Shown piece by piece: positions 47,588 to 55,745 of a stretch of DNA of 62,128 nucleotides. Origin of the DNA: Desulfurellaceae bacterium bin18 (lineage in GTDB: Bacteria; Desulfobacterota; Binatia; Bin18); NCBI GenBank assembly GCA_002238415.1, contig MPMI01000035.1:1-62128 (forward strand), written 5' to 3'. Position 1 is the first letter of the stretch, and each line of letters begins with the position of its first letter. Made by a program: the position numbers and the translations under genes. The notes beneath the pieces were generated by a model. That model was not told the DNA's origin and ran no database searches. It saw nothing but the letters and a program-made list of their open reading frames with translations.

Positions 47588-49684
47588 ATGTCTACTCCTG
47601 CCAGCCTTCGCGTTGCCTTTGACATTGGTGGAACCTTCACCGATGTCGTCATAGCCGGAGCCGACGGCCAGCTTCTGACCTATAAAATTTTGACCTTGCC
47701 CGATTCTGTTGGTGCGGACGTTGGACGCTGTATTGCCGATGCCGAACGCCAGCGCCCGGAGAGCTCCATTACGAGCCTCGTCCACGGCACGACCATCGCC
47801 TCCAACGCGGTCTTGGAAGAACAGGGCGCACGGACCGGACTGATTACCACCACAGGCTTTCGGGATGAATTGGAAATCCGACGCTTGGGGCGTCCCGGCG
47901 TATACAACGTTTTTTGGCAACGTACGCCGCCCCTGATCCCGCGTCGCCGCCGACTTGAAGTCAGCGAGCGCCTGACCGTTCGGGGCGAGGTGGAAACGCC
48001 GCTCAACGACGAAGAGGTCCGTCAGGCCATACTCAGCCTCAAACGCCAGGGTGTTGAAGCCATTGCCGTGGCGTTTCTGCACTCTTACGTCAATCCCAGC
48101 CATGAACAACGGGCCGTGGCTCTTATCCGTGAGGTGTTCCCGGAAGTCATGGTCTGCTCCTCAGCCGACATCCTGCCCGAGGTGCGCGAGTACGAACGCA
48201 CTTCCACCACGGCGCTGAACGCTTACCTGATGCCCGTGGTCGGACGATACCTGGACCAGTTGGAAACGCAGCTACGGGCATATCCTCCACCACTGCAAAT
48301 CATGCAGTCCAACGGAGGGATCATGCCCGCTGCGCATGCCCGCCGCCGCCCGGTGCATATGATTGAATCCGGTCCTGCGGCTGGTGCGTTGGCTGCGGCC
48401 GGCCTGGCGCAGGAAATCGGTCTGGCTCAGGCGGTAGCGTTTGATATGGGCGGGACGACCGCCAAAGGCTGCCTGATAGAAAATGGCAAGCCGGTTGAAA
48501 CCGCCGAGGGCGAGGTCGGCGCGGGAATCAACCGAGCCGGGCGACTGAGCAAGGGCGCCGGTTATGCGTTGCGCGTTCCCGCCTACGACATTGTCGAGGT
48601 CGGTGCGGGAGGAGGGAGTCTGGCCTGGGTAGACGATGGCGGCGCGCTGCGCGTCGGTCCACGCAGCGCCGGCGCCGTCCCCGGACCGGCCTGCTATGGT
48701 CGCAGCGGAACCGAGCCGACCATCACCGACGCCAACGTGGCCCTGGGATATATGAATCCGGCCAGCATCGCTGGTGGCACCGTCCCTATTGATGCCGCGG
48801 CTGCACGGACCGCAATCGAGACGCGGCTGGGCGCCCGTCTCGGTCTATCGGTCCACGAGGTTGCCTTCGGGATTCATCAGGTGGCTGACGCGACCATGAC
48901 GCGCGCCATACGTGCGGTCACGACCGAGCGGGGCCGTGATCCACGCGAGTTTACTCTGATCGCTTTCGGTGGATCAGGCCCGCTGCACGCGGCGACGCTG
49001 GCCGACAATCTGGGTATGTCGCGGGTGTATATTCCGCTCTTTCCTGGGGTATTCAGTGCGCTGGGCCTGTTGGTAGCCGACCTGCGCTCTGACTACGTGC
49101 AAAGTGTGCCGCAGGATCTGGACGCGGTTGACCCCGCAGCGCTGCTCCAGGAATTTGACGCCCTGGCAGACCGCGCAGCGCAGGAGGCCCGGCATGGGCA
49201 GCGCGAGCGGCCCGGTCTCACCTATGAGCGTCTGATCGACTTACGCTATAAGCGCCAGTCATCGGAACTGACCCTGCCGCTCCCGGCTCAGGTTGAGGCG
49301 GCTGACATCCGGCAGGTTTTGGCCGAGAGCTTTCATGCCGCGCATGAACAAACGTATGGATATCGACGCGAAGACGATACCATTGCCATCGTCAGCGTTC
49401 GCCTGAAAGCATCCATCCGGACACAAAGCCTGTCCTTCAGCGAGTTGGGCGTGTCTTTCAGCCAATCGGCAGAAAAGACCGCACATCTGGACTCCCGACG
49501 CGCGTATTTCGGCCCCCAACAGGGTGAGCTCGATACCCGGATTCTGAGCCGCGGTGACTTGGTCGAACAGGCCGTCGCCGGTCCTCTGATTGTCGAAGAG
49601 TTTGACACCACGGTCGTCGTCCCACCGCGCTGGCAGGCGAGTGTCGATGCGTATGGCAATATTGTGCTAATCAAAAGCTTATAA
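47588..49684 (+). CDS. hyuA: Hydantoinase/oxoprolinase A-type subunit (second copy)
   Basis: The 698-residue protein has VAFDIGGTFTDVVIAG at its N-terminus, LVHGTTIASNAVLE, MIESGPAAGALAAAGLA, VAFDMGGTTAKGCL, EVGAGGGSLAWVDDGG and IAFGGSGPLHAATLA. These are the ATPase-domain signatures of HyuA. It lies 49 bases after ridA and 14 before the first of two HyuB-type genes. It probably forms an ATP-dependent cyclic-amide hydrolase with one or both. It is closer in motifs to the copy at 53544 than to the 37874 copy. The start has little visible ribosome-binding site. Confidence 0.9.
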   Translation: MSTPASLRVAFDIGGTFTDVVIAGADGQLLTYKILTLPDSVGADVGRCIADAERQRPESSITSLVHGTTIASNAVLEEQGARTGLITTTGFRDELEIRRLGRPGVYNVFWQRTPPLIPRRRRLEVSERLTVRGEVETPLNDEEVRQAILSLKRQGVEAIAVAFLHSYVNPSHEQRAVALIREVFPEVMVCSSADILPEVREYERTSTTALNAYLMPVVGRYLDQLETQLRAYPPPLQIMQSNGGIMPAAHARRRPVHMIESGPAAGALAAAGLAQEIGLAQAVAFDMGGTTAKGCLIENGKPVETAEGEVGAGINRAGRLSKGAGYALRVPAYDIVEVGAGGGSLAWVDDGGALRVGPRSAGAVPGPACYGRSGTEPTITDANVALGYMNPASIAGGTVPIDAAAARTAIETRLGARLGLSVHEVAFGIHQVADATMTRAIRAVTTERGRDPREFTLIAFGGSGPLHAATLADNLGMSRVYIPLFPGVFSALGLLVADLRSDYVQSVPQDLDAVDPAALLQEFDALADRAAQEARHGQRERPGLTYERLIDLRYKRQSSELTLPLPAQVEAADIRQVLAESFHAAHEQTYGYRREDDTIAIVSVRLKASIRTQSLSFSELGVSFSQSAEKTAHLDSRRAYFGPQQGELDTRILSRGDLVEQAVAGPLIVEEFDTTVVVPPRWQASVDAYGNIVLIKSL

Positions 49685-49698
49685 ACGAGGAAAATCTC

Positions 49699-51444
49699 AT
49701 GGCCGGCGCATTTGATCCCATTCTGATCGAAGTCATGAAAAACGAGCTGACCGCGGTTGCCGAAGAGATGGGCATTACCATGAAGCGGACGGCGCGATCG
49801 TTGGGGGCCAAGGAAGGCTCTGATTTCTCTACTGCGCTGGTCGATGCCCAGGGCCTGTTGATCGCCCAGGGTCTGACCATCGGTGTCCATCTGGGCTACA
49901 TCATGGGGGTCATGCCGTGGGTGCTGAAGAAATTTGGCGACGACCTCCACCCTGGCGATGTGATTGTCTCCAATGATCCCTACGGCGGGGTATCCCACTT
50001 CCCGGATATCGTGCTGGTCATGCCCATTTTCTGGCAGGAACAACTGGTCGGCTTTTCGGCTATTGTGGAACACCACACCGATATTGGCGGACGCTTCCCC
50101 GGCGGCATGGGCATAGCCAGTGCCGAAGTCTACGAAGAAGGGGTGTGTATTCCGGGGGTGAAGCTCTTCAGTCAAGGCGAGCTGAATTACGACCTGGTTG
50201 ATATGATTGCCGCCAATGTCCGCGCACCTGAGGATGTGCGCGGCGACCTGGACGCCCAGGCCGCCGCCTGCCGGCGCGGTGCCCAGGGGGTCCGGGATCT
50301 GCTTGACCGCCACGGGCTGAAACAATTTGCAGCCTGTAACGAACAGTTACGCCAGTACAGCGAACGGGCCATGCGAGCCTGCATTGCTGCCATCCCGGAT
50401 GGCTCATATGTGTGTACGGATCTGTTTGAAGATGACGGCCTGGGCGGGGAAGGGGTCAATTTGCGTCTCACGGTAACCGTTGCCGACGAGTCCGTCCGGG
50501 TTGACTTCGACGGAACCGGCCCACAGGTGCGCAGCGCGATTAACGTCCCTTTCAATCTTACCCGCGCCTGTGTGTACGTGGCCTTTCGGTCCATTCTTGA
50601 GACGGATGCGCCGGCAAACTCGGGGCTGATGGCCCCCATTCAGGTGACTGCTCCCGAGGGCTGTGTGGTCAATCCCAAATTTCCCGGTGCGGTGGGTGCA
50701 CGCGGAATGCTGATGTGGCGGATTATCGACATGGTGTTTGCCGCCCTGGCCCAGGCCATTCCGGACAAAGTCTACGCCGCGGGCGAGGGCGGGGCGAATC
50801 TGCTGGTGTATACGCCCCAGGTTGACGCCGGTGTGCCGTCCATGCTGCTGGATATTTACACCTCGGGCTGGGGTGCGCGGCCCGATAGCGATGGTGTGGA
50901 GGGTGTCACTCCTATGGCTGCGGGTGGTGCCATGCGCAGCATTCCTGCCGAAATGATCGAGCGCGAGTGTCCGGTCATGCTGGAGGGCTTCGGCTTTTTG
51001 CCGGATACCGGTGGTGCCGGACAATATCGCGGCGCCCTGTCCGTGTACCGCCAATGGCGCTTTCTGGGGGAAGGCCGGGTGATGCTCCGAACCTGTCGGG
51101 TCAAATCCGTTCCCTATGGGCTGGCCGGCGGAAAAGACGGCACCCCGTTTGCTGCCAGACTGCGCTCCGGCGAGGCGGAAACCCAACTCCCACACGAAAT
51201 GCTGATTGACACTGAGGTGCGGTCCGGAGAAACCCTGCTGCATGTCCAACCGGGTGCGGGCGGCTACGGCGACCCGCTGGTACGTAACCCCCAGCTCGTC
51301 CTGGACGACGTGTTGGACGAAAAAATCTCGCCCGCATACGCCGAGCGGGAATACGGGGTCGCTATTGACGAGCGCACGGAGCAGGTTGACTGGCAGCGGA
51401 CGGCGCAACTCCGGGCGACATTGCAGGCTGACCTGGGAGGATGA
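49699..51444 (+). CDS. hyuB: Hydantoinase/oxoprolinase B-type subunit (second copy)
   Basis: The 581-residue protein opens DPILIEVMKNELTAVAEEMGITMKRTARS, then has VSNDPYGGVSHFPDIVLVMPIF and HHTDIGGRFPGGMG, the metal-ligand region of HyuB. The late GAGGYGDPLVRNPQLVLDDVLDEKISPAYAEREYGVAID is also typical. GAGG precedes the ATG by eight bases. It is followed 60 bases later by another HyuB with which it shares the same motifs. The two might be alternative or paired partners for the single HyuA upstream. Confidence 0.9.
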   Translation: MAGAFDPILIEVMKNELTAVAEEMGITMKRTARSLGAKEGSDFSTALVDAQGLLIAQGLTIGVHLGYIMGVMPWVLKKFGDDLHPGDVIVSNDPYGGVSHFPDIVLVMPIFWQEQLVGFSAIVEHHTDIGGRFPGGMGIASAEVYEEGVCIPGVKLFSQGELNYDLVDMIAANVRAPEDVRGDLDAQAAACRRGAQGVRDLLDRHGLKQFAACNEQLRQYSERAMRACIAAIPDGSYVCTDLFEDDGLGGEGVNLRLTVTVADESVRVDFDGTGPQVRSAINVPFNLTRACVYVAFRSILETDAPANSGLMAPIQVTAPEGCVVNPKFPGAVGARGMLMWRIIDMVFAALAQAIPDKVYAAGEGGANLLVYTPQVDAGVPSMLLDIYTSGWGARPDSDGVEGVTPMAAGGAMRSIPAEMIERECPVMLEGFGFLPDTGGAGQYRGALSVYRQWRFLGEGRVMLRTCRVKSVPYGLAGGKDGTPFAARLRSGEAETQLPHEMLIDTEVRSGETLLHVQPGAGGYGDPLVRNPQLVLDDVLDEKISPAYAEREYGVAIDERTEQVDWQRTAQLRATLQADLGG

Positions 51445-51504
51445 CGGCTAAATGCGACGGCCTGCGTCCTGTCCGTTGCCGGCGCGTGGCCTGAGAGGAG
51501 AGCT

Positions 51505-53247
51505 ATGGCATTTGATCCTATTCTGGTTGAGGTGGTGAAAAACGAGTTGGCCGCCATTACCGAAGAAATGGCGATTGCGGTCTGGAAGACCGGCCGCTCG
51601 GCCATGGTCAAAACCGGAGATTTTGCCACCGCTATCTGTGACGGCCGGGGTCGGTTAATCGGCCAGGGCTATGCGGCCCCGTTTCAACTGGCGTTCTTTA
51701 TTGCGGTGATGCCGCACATCCTCAAAAAATACGGGGAAGACTTTGCGCCCGGCGACGTGATTGTGGTGAACGATCCGTATGCCGGTGTCACCCATATGCC
51801 GGACGTGATGATCATTGCGCCCACGTTCTGGCAGGGGAAGCGGGTCGCCTTTACCTTAGCCTATTCGCACCACACCGACATTGGCGGGCGCTTTCCGGGC
51901 GGGTTCAGCAGCCAGTGTACCGAGACCTTTGAAGAGGGTCTCCGCCTGCCGCCGATCAAACTGTACGCGGCTGGGGAGCGCAACGACGCCCTCCTGGAGA
52001 CGATTCTGGCCAACGTCCGGGTGTCCGACGAATGGCTGGGAGATGTAGAGGCAAAAATTGCGGGCTGCTGGCGTGGCGAGCAAGAGCTGAAAACAATGCT
52101 CGAAAAATACGGCTTGGACACCTTCAACTCGTGCTGTGACTATTTGATTAGCTATGCGGAAAAGGCTACGCGGGCAGCCATCAAGGAGATTCCGCCTGGT
52201 GAATATGTATATGAGGACGCCTTTGAGGACGACGGTTTTGGCTCAGACGGTGTGGCCTTACCGCTCAAGGTGACCCTGCGCGCACAGGGTGAAACCTTGA
52301 GCGTTGATTTCACCGGGACCGGCCCGCAGGCGCGCGGTGCCATCAACCTGCCGCTGAGCATGACGCAAGCCACCGTGTACGGCGCGGTCAAGAGCATTGT
52401 CAGTCCGGAGGTATTAACCAATGTCGGCTTCATTCGACCCATACAGGTCGTTGCGCCGGTCGGCAGTCTGGTGAATCCGCGCTTTCCTGCCGCGGTCGGT
52501 GGCCGTGCCCCATTATTCTTTCGGGTTTTTGATATGCTGTTTCGTGCCCTGGCCCAGGCTCTACCCGACCGGGTGCCCATCCCCGGAGAGGGTGGGGATG
52601 TCTTGCACTTTACCGGTGAGAAAGAAGACGGGACACCGTTTGCGGTGATGGATATTTTCTTTGGCGGCTGGGGCGGACGGCCGCGCAAGGACGGTATTGA
52701 TGGCGTAGCCCCCATGGCCTTCGGGTCCTACGGAACGATTCCGGCAGAGATGCTCGAACGTGAGTTCCCACTGGTCGTTGACGGGTTTGGCTATGTGCCG
52801 GATACGGGCGGTGCCGGCAAGCATCGGGGCTCGGTATCCATCTATAAACAGTGGCGCTTTCTGAGCCCCGGAAAGGTCATGGTCCGCACCAATCGCCTCA
52901 TTCGCGCCTCCGGCGGGCTGGCCGGCGGCGCGTCCGGCGCGCTGTCCAAGAACATTCTGAACCCCGAAACAGAGAATCGGGAACTGCCGCGCAAAGCCCA
53001 TATGCACATGGATGTGAGACCGGGCGATCGCATTCACCACATCGTGTCCGGCTCGGGCGGGCACGGCAATCCTCTGGAGCGTGACCCCGCCCGGGTGCTG
53101 GCCGACGTACAGGACGAAAAGCTGTCCGTCGCGCAGGCACGAGTGCAGTATGGAGTGGTGATTGACGCGGACGCGGCCGAGGTCAAGATTCCGGAAACCG
53201 AGGCATTGCGGGCCGCTCGCCTGCAACCGGCTGCGGCAGCAGACTAG
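51505..53247 (+). CDS. hyuB: Hydantoinase/oxoprolinase B-type subunit (third copy)
   Basis: The 580-residue HyuB homologue opens DPILVEVVKNELAAITEEMAIAVWKTGRS and has VVNDPYAGVTHMPDVMIIAPTF, HHTDIGGRFPGGF and the end GSGGHGNPLERDPARVLADVQDEKLS. It is a tandem paralogue of the previous gene. AGAGGAGAG precedes the ATG. A gap of 296 bases with palindromic repeats separates it from a further HyuA on the same strand, so it may pair with either HyuA. Its NDPYAG variation (Ala for Gly) could reflect a changed substrate. Confidence 0.9.
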   Translation: MAFDPILVEVVKNELAAITEEMAIAVWKTGRSAMVKTGDFATAICDGRGRLIGQGYAAPFQLAFFIAVMPHILKKYGEDFAPGDVIVVNDPYAGVTHMPDVMIIAPTFWQGKRVAFTLAYSHHTDIGGRFPGGFSSQCTETFEEGLRLPPIKLYAAGERNDALLETILANVRVSDEWLGDVEAKIAGCWRGEQELKTMLEKYGLDTFNSCCDYLISYAEKATRAAIKEIPPGEYVYEDAFEDDGFGSDGVALPLKVTLRAQGETLSVDFTGTGPQARGAINLPLSMTQATVYGAVKSIVSPEVLTNVGFIRPIQVVAPVGSLVNPRFPAAVGGRAPLFFRVFDMLFRALAQALPDRVPIPGEGGDVLHFTGEKEDGTPFAVMDIFFGGWGGRPRKDGIDGVAPMAFGSYGTIPAEMLEREFPLVVDGFGYVPDTGGAGKHRGSVSIYKQWRFLSPGKVMVRTNRLIRASGGLAGGASGALSKNILNPETENRELPRKAHMHMDVRPGDRIHHIVSGSGGHGNPLERDPARVLADVQDEKLSVAQARVQYGVVIDADAAEVKIPETEALRAARLQPAAAAD

Positions 53248-53273
53248 TCGAGGGTCGGGATCGCTTCAGTAAG

Positions 53274-53345
53274 TAGGTCGGATTAGCGGAGCGTAATCCG
53301 ACAGGGACGTAATGTCGGGTTACGCCTGCGGCTAACCCGACCTAC
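53274..53345. repeat. Head-to-head pair of palindromic repeats
   Basis: GTCGGATTA(53277-53285)/TAATCCGAC(53294-53302) and GTCGGGTTA(53314-53322)/TAACCCGAC(53333-53341) form two hairpins. The outer ends GTAGGTCGG and CCGACCTAC are also inverted. Another copy lies at 45325-45354. It sits between hyuB and hyuA. Confidence 0.7.
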
Positions 53346-53349
53346 AAGG

Positions 53350-53460
53350 CTACTCGGATTGTCGCCCCTTCCGGCGTAATCCGCTATCCAGAAAGAAAAT
53401 GAGAAAGCCTACGGCGGCAATGCCTAACATCACGAGAAAGACGATGCCTAATGGGTTCAT
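53350..53460 (-). CDS. Possible 36-residue single-span membrane protein
   Basis: On the minus strand GGGAGG precedes an ATG at 53460. The frame has one clear membrane helix (about residues 5-27) followed by a basic tail (LRRKGRQSE). It lies antisense in the gap between hyuB and hyuA. The ribosome-binding site and the topology are convincing, but no homology is known to me. Confidence 0.4.
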   Translation of the reverse strand: MNPLGIVFLVMLGIAAVGFLIFFLDSGLRRKGRQSE

Positions 53461-53543
53461 GAAGAGACCTCCCTCCCATTCTCTCCGTCCTCAAGAAAGC
53501 CTACACCGTTTGGATAGACGATTCGATATGGTATAGGCTCCCC

Positions 53544-55595
53544 ATGCGTATAGGCTTTGATATAGGCGGAACCTTCACCGATGTCATTGTGGTTGGCGAC
53601 GACGGACGCCTGTTTACCACCAAGGTGCTCTCGCTGCTTGATCGGGTTGGCGAAGATATTGTCCAATGTGTGCGCGAAGTCGATGCGCGGGCCCAGGTCG
53701 AAGGCTTCGTCCACGGTACAACCATTGCCTCGAACGCGGTCATTGAAGACACCACTGCGCGGACCGGACTGATTACCACCCAGGGCTTTCGGGATGAACT
53801 CGAAATGCGCGGGCAGCGCCGGCCCAATATCTATGACGCAGACTGGGACCGGTTGCCCCCTCTCGTACCTCGCTCCCTGCGTTTGGAAGTGCAGGAGCGC
53901 ATCCTGGGTAATGGCCAGATCGAGCAAACGCTCGATCTGGCACAGGCCAGGGCGGTGATCGACCAGCTTCTGACCGCCGGAGTGGAAGCGATCTCTGTTT
54001 GTCTGGTGAACTCGTATCTCAATCCCACGCACGAACAGCAACTGGGACAGCTTATTGCTGAAGTGGCGCCGGATACGGTGGTATGTCTGTCGTGTGATAT
54101 ACATCCCGAGATTCGCGAGTATGAACGCACCAGTACGACCGTCATTAATGCGTCGCTGATTCCGGTTGTTGATCGCTATCTCACCCGACTGGAAAAGCAC
54201 CTTTCGACTTATAGCGAGCGCGTCCTGATTATGCAGTCCAACGGCGGTATCATGAGCGCCCAGGCCGCCCGGCGCCGGCCCGCGTATATGATTGAGTCGG
54301 GTCCGGCTGCCGGCGTGCTGGCTGCGGCGCGCTTCGCCCAGGAGACACAGCAGGATCAGGTGCTCTCGTTTGACATGGGGGGGACGACCGCCAAAGCCTG
54401 TTTGATTGAAAACGGCCTGCCACTTGAAAAGCCGGGCGGAGAGGTCGGGGGTGGTGCAACCACGACCACGCGTCTGTTCGGTGGCGGCGGACATGCGCTG
54501 CGCGTCCCCTCGCTCGATATCGTCGAAGTGGGTGCCGGAGGCGGCAGTATTGCCTGGATAGATGACGGGGGCGCATTACGGGTCGGTCCCCAGAGCGCGA
54601 GTGCGGACCCTGGTCCGGCCTGTTACGGCCGGGGCGGAACCGAGCCGACGGTGACTGATGCCAATGTGGTGCTTGGTTATATGAATCCTGACGCTATCGC
54701 TGGGGCAACTCTGACCATTGATCGCCAGGCCGCCTGGACCGCGATTGAGCAAAAAATCGCTCAACCGCTCAATGTGGAAGTCCTGGCCGCGGCCTATGGC
54801 ATCACGCAGGTAGCGAATGCAACCATGATGCGCGCCCTGCGGGCCGTCTCGACCGAACGCGGACGAGACCCGCGGGATTTTACCCTGATCGCGTTCGGCG
54901 GGGCTGGGCCAATGCACGCTGCCGCGCTGGCGGATAGCCTGAGTATGACGCAGGTGCAGATTCCGCTCTACCCCGGCTTATTCAGCGCGCTTGGGTTGTT
55001 ATTGGCAGATTATCGCCACGACTATATTCGCAGCGTGGCCGTGGCTTTGGACCAAATCGACCCGCAGGCCGTGCTGCGTCACTACCAGGAGCTTGAGACC
55101 CAGGCCCGGGCCGAGCTGGTCGAAGAAGGCATTGCCGTGGATCAGATTCGCTTCGAGCGCCAGGTTGATCTCAAATATGGTTATCAGGTAGCGGAGCTGA
55201 GTCTGCCTTTTCCCGACGTGTCGGTCGCGGATATGCAGGAGCGCTTGGCCCAGCTCTTCACCGAAGCGCACCGGCAGGCATTTGGCTATGATCGAGCCGA
55301 TACGATTGAGTTGGTCAGCGTCCGGCTGCGGGCCTTGGCCTCCTCCGGCCACCTGCGCTTTACCGAACTGACTGGAGCAGGGAGCGTAAGTCCTCCCGCG
55401 TCTCCAGCCTCACGCACGGCGTATTTTGGCCCGCAGGTAGGCGAACGCCAGGCAGGGGTGTATCAGCGCACCGCTCTTGAACAAGCGCGGAGCGGCCCGC
55501 TCATCGTGGAAGAACCGGATACCACGGTGGTTGTACCGCCCGGCTGGACAGTCCAGTATGACGTGGGCGGGAATCTGCTCTTGCAGTGTGCATAG
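53544..55595 (+). CDS. hyuA: Hydantoinase/oxoprolinase A-type subunit (third copy)
   Basis: The 683-residue HyuA starts RIGFDIGGTFTDVIVVG and has FVHGTTIASNAVIE, MIESGPAAGVLAAARFA, LSFDMGGTTAKACL, EVGAGGGSIAWIDDGG and IAFGGAGPMHAAALA. It closely resembles the copy at 47588. It follows a tandem HyuB after repeats and a tiny antisense frame. Which HyuB partners it is not known. No ribosome-binding site is evident before the ATG. Confidence 0.9.
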   Translation: MRIGFDIGGTFTDVIVVGDDGRLFTTKVLSLLDRVGEDIVQCVREVDARAQVEGFVHGTTIASNAVIEDTTARTGLITTQGFRDELEMRGQRRPNIYDADWDRLPPLVPRSLRLEVQERILGNGQIEQTLDLAQARAVIDQLLTAGVEAISVCLVNSYLNPTHEQQLGQLIAEVAPDTVVCLSCDIHPEIREYERTSTTVINASLIPVVDRYLTRLEKHLSTYSERVLIMQSNGGIMSAQAARRRPAYMIESGPAAGVLAAARFAQETQQDQVLSFDMGGTTAKACLIENGLPLEKPGGEVGGGATTTTRLFGGGGHALRVPSLDIVEVGAGGGSIAWIDDGGALRVGPQSASADPGPACYGRGGTEPTVTDANVVLGYMNPDAIAGATLTIDRQAAWTAIEQKIAQPLNVEVLAAAYGITQVANATMMRALRAVSTERGRDPRDFTLIAFGGAGPMHAAALADSLSMTQVQIPLYPGLFSALGLLLADYRHDYIRSVAVALDQIDPQAVLRHYQELETQARAELVEEGIAVDQIRFERQVDLKYGYQVAELSLPFPDVSVADMQERLAQLFTEAHRQAFGYDRADTIELVSVRLRALASSGHLRFTELTGAGSVSPPASPASRTAYFGPQVGERQAGVYQRTALEQARSGPLIVEEPDTTVVVPPGWTVQYDVGGNLLLQCA

Positions 55596-55627
55596 CATCA
55601 CAGCGTGTTTCGCTTCGGGCCGGGAAC

Positions 55628-55735
55628 CCACCCCGGCCTTCGGCCACCCCTCCAGGGAGGGGAAGTTTTGTCCCGATTATCCTCTCTTGGGAGGGGTACC
55701 GCATAGCGGCGGGGTGGGTTCCTGCCGGGTTGAAG
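55628..55735. repeat. Dispersed GC-rich palindromic repeat, inverted pair
   Basis: The stretch holds AACCCACCCCGGCCTTCGGCC, CCCCTCCAGGGAGGGG, CCTCTCTTGGGAGGGG, and a closing CGGCGGGGTGGGTTCC. The first and last parts are inverted copies of each other, so the whole could fold on itself. It is the same family as near 33276 and 59763. Confidence 0.65.
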
Positions 55736-55745
55736 GGTATCTTTT

